In this document: in pieces, positions 10,254 to 25,200 of the stretch
Position numbering within the stretch: position 1 is the first letter of the stretch
Layout: the number at the start of each line of letters is the position of its first letter
Assembly (NCBI GenBank): GCA_964036195.1
Contig: OZ038453.1
Span: forward strand, 19,381,206 to 19,445,205
Source: Sphaerolaimus hirsutus
Lineage: Eukaryota; Nematoda; Chromadorea; Monhysterida; Sphaerolaimidae
Direction: 5' to 3'
DNA: 64,000 nt
Made by a program: the position numbers and the translations under genes
Notes under the pieces: generated by a model
What the model was told of the DNA's origin: nothing
Databases searched by the model: none
Seen by the model: the letters and a program-made list of their open reading frames with translations, nothing else

Positions 10254-13200
10254 GTATAATATTTTTCAAAAATGTCCAAAATACATTTTTTCAAAAAAAT
10301 GTTTTTTTTTAATTTTCTGAAAAAAATTTACAGAACCCAGTCGCCCACAGTTGGGCGGAGCCGAGTCGCATTAAAGACAAAGTTTGCTGCGTGTGTCGCA
10401 AACGGACGGATGGCGCGAATCAATATTCTTTGGAATGTGAAGGTGAAGTTTTATGTCAATTTTTTAAGTTGACATTTGACAAACCCAAATTTGACAAGTT
10501 TTTTAAAACTTTACATTGCGTTTCCCCAGTTTGCGAATATTATGTGCATGTGGACTGCGCCGATTTGGCTGTGAGCGATTGCAAAGAGGCAGCTGCCTAT
10601 GGAACTAGCAGCGTGAGTGGGATTTTGAATTTCTATCAATTTGTGAAGTAATTTTATTTGCATAAATATGATATTATAATTTTTTGGTATTACCGTATAT
10701 TTGGACAGATTTCCCAGGAGCTATATTTTGTCATAATTCAGATTTTTTTTGTGTTTTTAGTTGACATTGACACGAATTTGCCACGTCAACTAGCGTGTAG
10801 GCCCGTTGTAGAGTAATCGCCAAAATCACGACCCCACACCTTTCCCGAGGCTAACGATGGCAAAGAAGAATCCAAAAAGTCAAAAATTAAGTTTAGAAAA
10901 AAATTGAATTTGAAAAATCATTAAAAACACTTGAATTTATCTTACCTTATCTAGAGGATTTGTCATCGTTAACCCAACAAAAACCATTCAGCGCATTGAC
11001 TTTCAACTATGCAAAAACAAAATAAAAAACCTAAATATTCCAAAAACCCAAACAAACCAATCGACCCCCCCCCCCCAGGACCACTACGGCATCAGCCACC
11101 AGTGGCGCGAGGGCAACCTACCCCCCAGTTCAAAGTGCGCCATATGCCGAAAATCGTGTTCCAGCAGCGAGTGCCTGGCGGGTTTAAGGTGCATGTGGTG
11201 CGGCACCACTGCGCATCCGCTGTGCTACAAGGAGTTGGATGGGAATTGCGCACTGGGGTTGTTGAGGTGAGGGGGGGGGGGGGGGGTAGGGCGCATAAGG
11301 CGCGCACCTAATGCGCCCTGCGTAAGTTAGTGCGTGTGCCGTATTTCTTTAATAGTAGGGCGCCCTTATATTTTTTACGTCGAGTTTTCTACCCGCCGTT
11401 ATATTTGAAGCTGCCCTTCTATTGGAAGAAGATTCCCTTCAAGAAGCCCTTCAATTTATTAGAAGAAATTTGGTTGTGTAGTTAGAACCTATATTTTTAG
11501 TTGACATTTTGAATTAGGATTTACCTAAAACGTAGATCCGAAAAATCCTAAAAAACAAAAACGTCGCTCGCAGGCCCATCATGTTGCCTCCGAACGCGCT
11601 ATCGATCCCGCGCACGGAATTGCCAATGGCGGAATTGCTGAACATTTCCCGCCCCATGCCCGACGAACCGTCCCCCGGGTTGGTCAAGTGATATTTGTCA
11701 GATTGGGAGTACGCCGCTGAAATTTGGGGAACTCGTAAATCTGTTTTGTACACATATGAGTTGACCACAATGAAGAGTCTGTCAACTACTGTTGACGGCG
11801 ATCAGAAAATATACATTGTGGTAAACTCAAATGTGCTCAAAGCAGATTTATGAGTTTCACAACTTTCTGTGGTGTACATAATATACTTGGCAGACACAAT
11901 ACTCTACAAACAGATAGGAGTTACGTACCTTTTTTTCAAAGTCAAATATCTGTGTCAAACTGAAAATTTTAAGGACCGATTTTTCACAACAGAATTAAGA
12001 AAATAATAGATTTGCCTGTATGCCGGCTAGCATTGAAAAAATATCTGGGAGATTTATATTTAAAAAATCTCAGAAAATCTCAGAAAATATAAGATTTTCT
12101 GAGATTTATATTTTTTCCATGATTTTCCGGAGAGATTTAATTATATTTTCTTTTGATTGGGAAAATCTCTCGGGAAAATCTCTCTATATTTACCCATTTT
12201 CACCTCAAATTCACTAGTTCATGTGCTTTTTGCCAATTTTCATCTATTTTTAACTACCATATTATTTCGAAATACCGCCATGGGGGTATATGATTTTGCC
12301 AGCAAAAGATTAGGGGGGTTAATTCGAGGGGTGGGGTTAATTCAAGGAGGGTGATAATTCAACATACTACGGTATATATTTTCTTATATACCCATTTTTG
12401 GCTATTTTCCCCCCTATTTGTAGTTTTTCCTCCCCTTTTTTCTGTTCTATGGCATGAAAGAGCCAATAAAAAAGTCTATCCGAAATACAATTTCTGTACT
12501 AAAGTACTTTCAAACAAAAGAAACATTAGAGTTAAAGTCCTTCAAACAAAAGACACAAACTATTATACACAAAAGAGAATACTGGTACTTTTTCAGAGGA
12601 AATTTAGATGTATTTACTTAGTAATCAAGTATATGTATTTTTGTGTAAATGTAAATATGTTTTAAACCCTCCTGAGCCATACTGAACCCCTGCAGTCCCA
12701 TGAAGACCCAGTACTCAAAAGTACAGGGGCTGTACCAGAGGTCTACATTGGCACTGGAGGTTGCTGTTTACTTGTGCACCGGGTAAATTTAACAACTAAA
12801 GAGTTGACAGCATGCTTTGGAAATATAGTTACCAAATTTTGGTGAAAAGGTTGTCTGATAAATTCTGTGGGGATCATCACACATGAAAGCAATGTAGTCT
12901 TCTACGAGGACAAATGTACCTAAATCATATTTTTGTTCATTATTCAGATACTACATGGTAGTACAGAGTGTGCTGTCAGTAGACAATATGCTGTTATCAT
13001 ATGTCATTGTGAATGAAAAGGTTTAACGACACATAATGTGCTTTATATCTACTCTCAATGGTTCAAACACCTTGAAATATCGATTAAATCATACTTTAAG
13101 TTGAGAGATTTTATGAGATTTTTTTGAACTGCAAGAGATTTTCTCAGAGATTTGATTATATTTTCAAAAATGACCCAAGAGATTTAATTATATTTTTTTC

Positions 13201-16200
13201 TTGAGAGATTTTCTGAGATAATATTTAATTATATTTTCTCAAAATCGGTCGTTTTTTTCAATGCTAATGCCGGCCAACCCTACTGTTTTCAAGTATAGTC
13301 GACAGACATATCATTCCACAGAATCGGTAAGTTATATTTACCGTATTACCTCGAAATACCCCCAGGGGGTTTATTTTTTCGCCAGCAAAATTTGAGGGGG
13401 TAATTTTTCAAGGGGGGGGGGGGTTTATTCGAGGGGGGGGGGTCTATTATTTCGCCAGAAAATTTCGGAAATTCCCCATACGCAGACGTAGAAAAATCGA
13501 ACAATTACATAGATGTATATGTGTTTATAGGCATATATAACTGTATATACACAAAAAACCTTCCCTAACGTCACTTAACCATCAGTTTTAACGTGTGTTC
13601 TGCATTGTACAGATCACAAACTGCGGTATTTGTCATGTACGTTCACGTTACACTCAATTTTAGGGGGGTATTTCGAGGGGGGGGGTTATTATTTCCTCAG
13701 CCGAAATTTAGGGGGGGGGGGTATTTCGAGGGGGGGTTAATTCAAGGGGGGGTGAATTCGAGGTAATACGGTACTTCTTGTACACAGCGAACGAGAAAGG
13801 AAAATCGTATAAAGAAAATAGAAAGATAGTAAGAAGGAAAATAAAAAAGGGCTGTTCTTTACGCACTCGTTAACTCCAATTTTTGTGCTGATTGGTGTTG
13901 CAATTTTTGATTATACATTTACCTATGTTCAATCTAATTCATGTTTTCGAAAGTTACATGCTATCGATTCATTTTGACGAGAATTTGTAAGGTTCTAAAT
14001 TTTGAATTCGGAAAACGTTCCCGCTTTGTATTTATTCAGATGCTGTCCATCCAGACGACGCTTGGATGGCATCATGCCAAAAAAAGTCAATTACGCTTGA
14101 CGGGGAGTTTGGATTGTGCGGGCACAATTGAATAGTTTCATTCCGTATATGCATAAGCACCAGTCACCAAAACAGAGTTCCACGGGTTGGATACAGCGTG
14201 CATGATATGACGTCATGCGACTGTTTGTAGAGCATAAAGTCCGCCGACTATACTAGTGTGTATGGTCGCATTCTGGTAAACCTAAATGTGTTCAAAATTA
14301 TGATTTTGTGAGATTTGTGAAATTATCAGATTTAGGAGTTTCCAAATTTCATGTGGTTTACAAGTACGCGTAGCACCATTGAGTATCGAGAATGATTCAC
14401 AGAATTGTCATGTTTCTGTAGAAAACAAAAACAGAATGACCTAAATAATTCCCACGGCCACCCTCAAACAACCCCCCTCCAAACCCCCTCGCAGACAATC
14501 GGCATCCACCAGTGCGAGCGGGGGCGCAGACAAGCCCGCTGGCTCGCAGCCAACTGACGTGCCCGCCGACCCGTCATCGGGCGCGTCGGGCACTCAAGTG
14601 GGCGGAGCTTTGGAACCTCCCCCCAGCGCTGGTTGGTTTACTGGTTTATTGGGTGGGGGCGATTCAGAATAGAAAACTGGCTGCTGCGATAGTTCGACGG
14701 TAGGTCGCAAAACAGACATTTCTACGAAATTTAGAAGAAAAATTCGAAAATGTAGCATTTGAGCTGAAAAAAATTAAAAAATTCGAACGTATTCAAAAAA
14801 GTAGACAAAAATCGGAAATTTAGTAAAATGCTTTCAGGGAAAATTTGAAGACATTTTAGAGAAAAAACACTTTTTCCGAGAGTGGTTGCCATCGTTAGCT
14901 TTGAGTGAAAACTGGACACTTACATATGTGTAAATATGTACACGGGACGCTTAAAGTATCACCTTCAATGTAAACTTGTCTGTCACTTAACAAAGTGCGG
15001 AACTTCAATCCATCTAATGCTGCGATTACAGCTCGGCGTAAAATTGACCTGGCATAAAATTGATTTTTGGGCATAAAATTAATTACAGGTAAATGGATAT
15101 GGTGTGGTAATTTCAGTCAAAGAAAGCGCACATGCAGCTGTTGCTTGTGTCCAAAGCTCATCAGTTTATCTTAATTGTACTTGGAGTTATGAATGTTGGC
15201 ACAAATTTTTTTTAATCTTATGCCCTAATTTTACGCAACTTACAGCGCATAATTGAAAAAATTGTGCTAAAATTCATACCGTATTACCTCTAATATAAGG
15301 TCTACCTTATATTTTTTTCGTCAGATTTTTCGAGCCAAAACTTATGCCTTATATTAGAGGGTACCTTCAATTATTTTCACCAGATTTTAAAGAAATTTTA
15401 AAGGCCAACAGTGAACAATGATACACTTCATTTTTTTCAAATTGGAATGTACAAAATAGGTGGTACAGTATAACTACAAAATGGCAGAAGTCAACGAAGA
15501 GTTATCGCAGTTCCCTTCGGCACCATTTTCATCATTTTCCGCCATGTTTGGAGACCGCGTTTATGATTTTGCGCGTTTTGGCACGCAGCCGGCTGTGCCT
15601 TATATTAGAGGTATGCCTTATATTAGAGGGTACCTTATATTTATTTCGTCGCGTTCAAAATTGCCAAAAGTTGTACCTTATATTAGAGGGTACCTTATAT
15701 TAGAGGGATGCCTTATATTAGAGGTATGCCTTATATTAGAGGGTACCTTATATTTATTTCGTCGCGTTCAAAATTGCCAAAAGTTATACCTTATATTAGA
15801 GGGTACCTTATATTAGAGGGTACCTTATATTAGAGGGGTGCCTTATATTGAAGGTAACTCCCAGTACGATTGAAATAAACTCATGAGCTTTGGACACAAG
15901 AAACGTCTGCATCTAAGCTTTCTTTGACTGAAATAACAATGTCATATCTTTATCCATTCATCTGTAATAAATTTTATGCCCAAAATCAATTTTACACCCA
16001 GTCAATTTTACGCCCGAGCTGTAATCACAGCATTAGTAGTGACTTAAAAACTAGCAAATCGAATACAGGTGGCGGTCGCAGCACCGATGATACGGATGAG
16101 CACAAAGAGAAAGATGAAAGTTTGTTTATTTGCATTTTTAAAGTTTATCATGATTATAACCAACAATGGGTAAGTTCTCCAAAAAAAAACACTTTCTGTG

Positions 16201-19200
16201 TTTTGAGTTTTTCAAAAATGAATACCTGTGTTTTGAGTTTTTTACTAAAAAAAACTTGAGTAACTCTGTTTTTATTTCTGTGTTTTTTTGTAAAAACTCG
16301 AGTTTTTTGAGTTTTTTTCTAAAAAACTTGAGTTTTTTTCCCAAAAAATTTGAGTTTTCCCCCAAAATTTCGATTTACAGCATTTCGATCTGGAAACAGT
16401 GGTTTTCTTATAAAAAATTGGTTTTACACATGTTTTAACCCCACATAACATTTGTGTATTCATTCAAGTGTCAAAAAAGTCCATAAAAATGTCCACAATG
16501 AGGACATCAACATCACAACACCAGCAACAAAATGCCCAGAAACAACAATTTACGCAGTACTCCAAAATTCTTCAAAGGATGTGCACTGTATGGAAGACTA
16601 CGGAATTGATTTGAACTACAACTACCATATTACCTCGAAATACCCCCATGGGGGTTCATTATTTTGTCAGAAAGTTTTGTAAGGATCATAGAAAATAGTA
16701 AGCATTTACCCCAAAACCAGCACCCCAAACAGGTTATAAATGCGTACAAACAGGATATATTTGAAATAAACATGTAGATAGCTACACAACCTAGTACAGT
16801 CTATGTGTAGCTGCGATGCAAATTAGCAGTAATAAATACACCATGTACATTGGATACATGATGTACATCATCCCGGAGGGGGGTATTTCGAGGGGGGTTT
16901 ATTATTTCACCAGTCCATTTTGAGGGGGGTTAATTCAAGGGGGTTAATTCGAGGTAATAAGGTATATTTAAATGTTAAAACTTAAATTGTCAAATCCACC
17001 ATGAGATGTGCATGCCATCTTTAATTTCTTTTTTGTACCATTATAAAATATGAGTAAATTATGTACATATTTACATACTATACATGCATATCTTATCTTG
17101 GCTAGTTGAACTGAATTAATGTGCATTCAACCGCTTCACTGATAAAAACACAAAAACTCAAAAAACTTTTCTGTGTTTCCGTGTTTCTGTGTTTCTGTCT
17201 CCTCCAAAAAAAAACTCATTTGAGCTTTGAGTTTTTCAAAATTGATGAGTTTCCGTGTTTCTGTGTAAAACAAAAACACAGAAACTCAATGAGTTTCTGT
17301 GTTCAATTTATGTGTTTTTTCCATCGTTGATTATAACATCAAAATATTCATTTTTTTAAGTTGAGAATCACTCTCGGGATCGAAAATTCTCGGGGGGGGG
17401 GGGGGGTATTTAAATCGAGCGTTAAGTTTTTTCTCCTCAGATCGCTCAGACATGAAAGTATTTATTTTGTGTTTCGAGGGTGGGGTATTTCGAGGGTGGG
17501 GTATTTCGAGGAAATCCACGAGGATTCGAGTAAAATTTTTCAGCGAACCAATGATGGTAAAACACACACAACATCATTTACGTAGATTCTGAGGTTTTCT
17601 TTTACACAGAAACATGGAAACTCAATTTTTTCGAAAAACTCAGAATTGTTTTCTAAAAAAACAACTTAATTTCAAGTGTTTACAAAACAACTTAACCACC
17701 AACGCAGTGGACACGGTGCGTGTATTCGATGGCGACCACGCACTGGAAACGAACCAATACAAATTGGTGCGTATAGCCAACACCGGTGTCACCGTCCAGC
17801 AAGTCAAGGTGTGTTTGACTGGTTTTACTAGGGTGGAATGGCGCTGTGGCGCCATGACTGTGGCGCTCGCGCCATGGATCATTGGCGCAGGTTTTTAGTG
17901 GGTTTTATTTTGCCGTTGATCTGTGCAATTAGCTGACAAAAAGCTTTCATACTTAGCGTGAACTTTACTTTACTTATCGTTGGCAGGCTTCCAACGTGGG
18001 ACATAAATAACTGCTCGTGCAGAATGTCGTGTCTAGTGATGTGAAAGCGCCATGGCGCTGGCGCCTGGCGCTAGCGCCAAAGCAAAAAGCGTCATGGCGC
18101 TTTTGGCGCTTGGCGCTACTTTCCAGTGGCGCCATTGGCGCTTGGCGCTACCATTTTTTAAAGCGCCAAAAAAGCGCCAGAGAATGATAATTGCGCCGCG
18201 GTGTTCATGTGCCTTATTGCCCATTTTCAGCAATTTTTGGCCATGTATGTAAGTATTTTACATAGATATTTTACTCAGATACTGTATTTCCTCGAAATCC
18301 CCCCCCCCCTCGAAATACCCCCACCCCCTCAAAATGGACACTATGAAATAATTACCTATCCCTTCGAAATACCCCCCCCCCCTCAAATTGAGTGTACAGA
18401 GAACATACATGACAGAACTTCAGTTTGTGATTCGGGCAATGCAAAACACACGTTTCAAACAATGAATTGTTACGTTAGAGCAGTGTTACACACTTAAATA
18501 AGTCGATAGACTCTTATATATAGCTGTTATTGTTGTATTTTTCAACGTCTGCGCACGAAAATTTAGTACTGGAATTTCTAAAAATTTCTGGCGAAATAAT
18601 TAGCCCCCCTCGAAATACCCCCCCCCCCTTGTTAAACCCCCCTCAAAATTCTCACTCTGAAACAATCACCCCCCGGGGGGGGGGGGGTATTTAGAGGAAA
18701 TACAGTATGTAATTTAGCTATTTTTACCCTGTTATCTCACAGTTTGCACTTTAAATCTTGAAATATCCAATAGATTGAAACGCTGCAATCCCCAACCCCC
18801 AGACAATCTTTCAGCTTCTACTACTTCAGAGAGGCAATTTGCTATCTATTTGAACCAGTCTTAGTGACACTTGTGTGTTGAGCAAGAAAACTTATTGATT
18901 TCCATTATTTGACCATTTTTGTCTTTTTGGAGGCAATACAAGTTATTGAAAGTGAAGAAAATAGTACTTTGTCTCACACTTTGTATCATTAAATATCATT
19001 TTGGCGCTGGCGCCATTGGCGCTTGGCGCCATGGCCCCCTGGCGCCTTTGGCGCTTGGCGCTAAGGTCCAGAAAAGCGCCATGGCGCTTTTGGCGCTTGG
19101 CGCCATTTTGCTGTGGCGCCATTGGCGCTTGGCGCTAGTTCCAGAAAAGCGCCATGGCGCTTTTGGCGCTTGGCGCCAAAAGTCTGGCGCTTTTTACATC

Positions 19201-22200
19201 ACTAGTCGTGTCACTGGAGTATAGTTAGCGCTGATTGGTAGTGCGAAATGTTTTCAGACCAGACAAATTTGTTAATTTTCAGGTAAGTAAGTAAGTAGGT
19301 AAAAATAAATAAAATAAAAAGATGTAAAAAAGATGTACGTGACATTTTGCCAGCCCTACAACCAGTCCCAGTAGAAACTCACACATTTCCAATACCCCCC
19401 CCCCACAGGAACTAGCCCTGCGGCAATTCCACATCGTCGACGACCCGTGCCGTTACTACCTCCACCTGCTGTCCGACTCGGGCACCGACGCCGGCTCCGG
19501 CACCGCCTCCAAGCTCAACGAGGCGCACTTGATCGCCACCGCCGTGCCTCGTCTGGAACGGTGCAAATTGTGCATTAGGAGTTATGATGCTGATGCGAGT
19601 GATATTTCGCTGAGGGTGTATATGAGCTGGTTGAAGGCTGGGTTAGTGGTGGGGTCGATTGTATTTACCGTATATCCGCGAATAAGACCCCAGGGGCCAG
19701 ATTTAAAAACATAATGCCCTACAAATATTCTTAAGTTATGCACTACACCCTACACGCGTCTCCCTACACGCCCGACAAAACCGTGTACAAAGCATTGTTA
19801 AGTTATGTGCGTAAGGCGCCCTATGAACCAATTTCCAATTCAATTCTCAGGTTTTGTCGGGCGCGTGGCCGACAAAATAAAAATAAAAATAAAAATCTGC
19901 CCTCCAGCAAAATGCTGTTGGGTGCGGTGAAAGTTAGGTCAAAATGACCGACGGAATAGGTAAACTCGGCAGACATGAAACGAGTCAGCTTTCTTTCTTT
20001 TATGTACGAGTAAGATTCGAAGTTGAATGGACGGATTCCGTTCGATTCACAGTTTTTTAAACCGATTGAACTTTCAAATGTGAAAAATAAATGGATAAAA
20101 CTAGGATATAAAAATACAGAGTTGGAAAGCTTGATTTTTCGCTCAAACAGTTCTAACGAATTCCTAAAAGGACAAATGTGATAGATATCCTGTATGTTAA
20201 CTTGGCACGCGTCAGGTTACGTATTTTACGAATGGGGTGAATGACGCAGAATTTACGTTTGCGTTACTCATTACGTCTGTGGAACACAATCAAGCAACTG
20301 GAAATGATCACAAATGTGTCAACTAGTGTACTTGTGATCATTTCTGGTCAATTTATAGCATTCCGCAGCGATAATCAGTGACGTGAACATGAAACCTGCA
20401 TTTTTTGCTCTCATTTGTCTGAAATGCAGAGCGACTTGGACGTGGGCCAAATTCACATGTGACCCTATCGTTGGTTTATACCGCACTCGTACAAAAATTC
20501 CTTAGACCATTGACTTCCATAATGTCCGCCGAGTTTACACACACTTCACAATGTATCCAGTGGATTTCAGGCCTCTTTCCTCAAATCTCAACACATTCTC
20601 TGCACACAGTGCTCCACCCTAAATACAGGTTGGCCCAAATGCAACGTTCTTTTGCTTGCATTGGCATTGTTTACACAATTTACACATTTTCTTTTTTTGT
20701 GAAACACTAAACAAAACAAATAAATATGCCCTACACCCGACACCTGTTTCCCGACACGCAATTGAATTGCGTTTTAAATCGAGAACTTAATTTTTTAAAT
20801 TAAACGAGAACGTTTTAAATTGACACATTACTCGAGAATTAAATCTGGCCCCAGGGGAGTTATTTTATCGTCAGAGTTTTTGAGGGGGGAGTTATTCGAG
20901 GGGGTGGTCTTATTTGAGTATATACGGTAGTTGGGTTTTGGTTAATTGTTTTTTTTTTTCTGGTGATTTTTCTGTACGTTTTGGATTTAATTGTAGATTT
21001 CAAGAATACTGTATTTACTCGAATATTTCCTCCGGGGGATGATTTTTTCCATCAGACTTTTTTGGAGGGGGCTCGGACTATCTGACGATGGAATTGTTCA
21101 AGGGTGAATTATTCGAGAAGGTGAATTATTCGAGAAGGTGAATTATTCGAGTAAATGTGGTATACGGTGTTTTTAAACAAGAAAATTCGAATCAAAATGA
21201 TCCGATCTCAAAATAGACAATAATCACAAAAATATGAAACACCTGAGGAAACGTTAAAATAAATCTACACAGTGTCAGTAAACTCGAAAATAAATGGCAT
21301 ATTCTGGAAGAAAACATTTTCTATCTTTTGTGTCTCACACAATGTGTTACAATTTATAAAAGTGCAAATAAAGTGCACAAAAATCAGACTATAGCTACCT
21401 AAAACATTCCAAATCCACATTGCAGCAACCCCACCTCTGCTCATTGTTCAATCACGGCCGGTTCAAATACAACTGTGAACAGTGCCATACAAATGGCATT
21501 AAAAGCTGTCGGTTTAAATGGAGACAAGTGGAACGATTATAATTTGGTTGAAGTTTCGCTGGATAGGGGAGGTTTGTTTTGGTGGTATTTTTTGTTTGTG
21601 ACACTTGTAACAGATGTCACAAAAAATGTCACACGTTCAGTAACAAATGCTGGGTACCCCTTCAACCCCCCAATTCACATAACCTCAAATATCACACAGT
21701 TGTAACTCGGGCTGCCCACAAAAGAAAACCCGATAAATCGGGCAAATAATCCTTCATCTCATCCCCGCAGTGGCCGAACGGTGCGTGTCACCCAACGAAA
21801 ATATAGTCACCCTGGCCCGAAATTTGCGCGCTCGCTCATTGCGTCATTGGCAACGAATTCGGTTCTATTTGCAAGAGAAAGAGGACCCTCACGGGGCCAA
21901 TGTGAACGTGTTTGTTGGCAACTTGCCAGTCAGCTTGATGCAAAGGCAGTATGAAAGAATATTGTTGAATCTGCTGGGAGCCTATGGTTGGTTTGTGGAG
22001 GTTTTTTCTTTGTGCAGACTGCAAGTTTTTTTAGAATGAGCTGTGAAAAGATGACAGATTTAAACATAGAATGTAACTTTGTTGAAATATTTGGTTTTCA
22101 GTTACATTTAACCCAGAAATGAAGAGATGATAAATCTCAAAGCACAGTAAGTAAATATCTATGTGCAATGCTGATGCAACATAAAATTGAAGTGAATGAA

Positions 22201-25200
22201 ATTTGCTGTGTGATAAAATATTTGTCCACTCTGATATTATATGGTAATACAATCATGTAAATAGCTACCTACCTACAAATAAACAGTAATAGATGACATG
22301 AATATGAACCTATTTTTACACCAGCTTGTTGCGCCAAATATTAAATTCAATGTCCCAAATTCCACAATCCACCATACCACAGAGCGTCCATTTGTCAAAA
22401 TCGGACCCATTTACTATGAATACGGTTCTCTGGTTGTCACATTTGACTCTGGGAAGGCGGCGTCTGCTGCCGTGCTCAGACTAAGAAACTGCACCCATGA
22501 TGAGAAAAAATTGCTAGTTATGTGTCTGCCTAATATACAGGTGATTTACTTGGATTTTTTACTAATTGTATTTATTCTTAGGTTAATGGATCACAACATG
22601 TTCTTGAATTAATATCCAATATCGAGTGAGTTCCCGGGATGCAGTCCCAAGCCCTGTGAACTGCAAAGAAAAGTGTTAAATGTCATGTACATGGTCGGGC
22701 TGAAAAGTCCCCGGGCAGTGCTCGCCATTCGCGCTAGGGGTGAGCTACGGTTATAAAATTTTAACACGTTAATATATCAGGTGTTTTGAGTTTTCACCCA
22801 AAATTTCACCCCTCTAGCTCCACCCACTGCGGAACTGTGGGGGTTACAATTTCTGTCATTTTGTACTGATGTACAAATGGTGCTCTAGCTCAACGCTGCT
22901 TTAAGTTGTGATCATGAAACTTTGGCTAGTGTGAGCCACCAGTGTTGGCAATGTGCTGATAATATTCAACACTTTCATCAACATCATTGCTATTAAGGTA
23001 AAATTAATATGCAGAGCAGGGTGATGTGCAAGAAACGTGGGAACTGTGGTGGATGTTTTTGGTCATCATCTGAGATCATGTTGTATTGCAGTGATTTTAA
23101 TGTTGTTTTGAAATGTGCAGTAAATTATTATGTCAATTAAATTTCATTTGTGTTTTATTACTAATCTGTAGTGGACACATTACCTGTGTTCAACAGCAGT
23201 GTGCATGAAAAACGTCTAGTGTATTAACCTGTATTGACCAATCGTAGAGGCAGAATGATGAATTTGGTAGTGAGAGTAGTGACAGTATTGACAATATGGA
23301 CTAGGCTTATGATATCATAGCTAATGTTGGTTAGTGCTGGCACATTGCCAACACTGGTGGCTTACACTAGCCAAAGTTTCATGATCACAACTTAAAGCAG
23401 CGTTGAGCTAGACCTAGAGCACCATTTGTACATCAGTACAAAATGACCGAAATTGTAACCCCCACAGTTCCGCAGTGGGTGGAGCTAGAGGGGTGAAGTT
23501 TTGGGTGAAAACTCAGAACACCTGATATATTAACGTGTTAAAATTTTATAACCGTAGCTTACCCCTAGCGCGAATGGCGAGCACTGCCCGGGGACTTTTC
23601 AGCCTGACCATGTAAAATGCCAATCAAAAGAAAAACAGAAAAGATTTCTTTATCAAACTTTGCATGGCAATTGACACTTTACTACATTTGTCATGGCAAT
23701 TGATACTTCACATGACATTTGAGATTTACTTTACACTTTACAATGCTTGGAACAGCCACCAGGTTCTGGGTCTGAGTCAACATAGTTCTTGAAAGTACCA
23801 AACTTATTTCAAAAGTTATGTTAATGCAGAGTATTTTAAATTACTTCATTTATGTGCACACAAATTATTCCTACAATCACAATTAAAAAACATCAAAAAA
23901 TTGATCATAAATCCCATTTGTGACCACCACTGTTGAAATCATCCACCATCTCTGCAGCCATCAGCCATTCCCCCTGGTGTGGAACCACTAATGGTTCTGG
24001 TCAATGTGAAATCTGGTGGATGTCAGGGTAGACAGTTGATCAGATCATTTAGAAAGTTGCTGAATCCATTTCAAGTGTTTGATGTGTTGAAGGGTGGACC
24101 ATTAGTTGGGTGAGTGTGGTTTTTTTCCCAATTGATAAAATGTTGCATTAGCACCCCTATATTTCACTGCAGGCTCTATGTTTTCCGCAATGTTCCCAAT
24201 TACAAAATTCTTGCATGTGGTGGGGATGGCACCATTGGATGGGCACTTAATTGTTTGGACATCACAAAACAGGTATGCCACATTTCAAATTTTTGGGATT
24301 GGGATTTTCGACAAAGCTTCAAAGCTGGTATTCAGGGTTTTTATTAAATTTTTCAACAAAAAGTTCAAAAACTCACATGGATGCCAGATAATTGGCATAA
24401 AATACATACTTGAGGTGTGGAGGTTCCCATTCAGATTACTTAGTGCCAAAAAAAACAAAGTGCAAAAAAGCAAATTTGGCAAAAAAATCCAAATCAGGAT
24501 TGGGAAAAGGAATGGGTTTTGAAAATCTTTGTGATCGGGATAGTGATTTGCATTTCAAATTTTCAGGATTGGGATCATGATTGGGGTTTTGGGATTGGGT
24601 TGGGAACACTGAATCCCAATAATTATTGTTTTTTTGGTATCAGAATTGGGATCCTTCTTTTTGAACCCTAATTTCATCCGACACAACAATTCCAGGATGC
24701 CGCTTGTTTTATGCCTCCATGTGGAATTATGCCACTTGGCACTGGCAATGATTTGGCCAGAGTTTTGCGTTGGGGTGGCGGATATTCCGGAGATGAGGAT
24801 GTGATGAAAATTCTGAAGGATGTTATTGAGGCAGAGCAGGTTGAATTTGCTGGATTTTAAATTGTCTATCCGGGATCTATACAGTATTGTTATTAAAGTA
24901 TCCATCCATAAACTCTAGTGATATACTAACCCATAGTGATCTAAAAATCTCAAACATCTCAAACAGGTGCAACTAGATAGATGGACAGTAGTATTGCACC
25001 AGGATGAGAGAAGACAGCAGCCTGGTGGTGAATCAGGCTCTGGCTATGACCATAATGACCCACATGGTATTGAGGATAATTCAAGTCTGATTACTATGAA
25101 CAATTATTTTGGCATCGGCATTGATGCTGATGTGTGCCTCGATTTTGGAAATAAGGTATGTGTTTTTGCGCACCATGAATAATAGTGGATTTTACTGGCA

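Noticed and set aside
10690-10800. CCGTATATTTGGACAGATTT as another complete CCGTATT element
   Set aside because: Only one end is present; no inverse partner before the next recognised sequence.
15597-15852. Possible leucine-rich repeat protein (RGYLILEG units)
   Set aside because: It is the translation of the CCTTATATTAGAGGGTA tandem word inside a CCGTATT-ended element.
22298-22382. Start of DGK exon 12 at the earlier AG (22324) or at the ATG at 22298
   Set aside because: Neither fits the phase-1 end of exon 11; the acceptor at 22383 does and gives the conserved [12 protein letters not shown].
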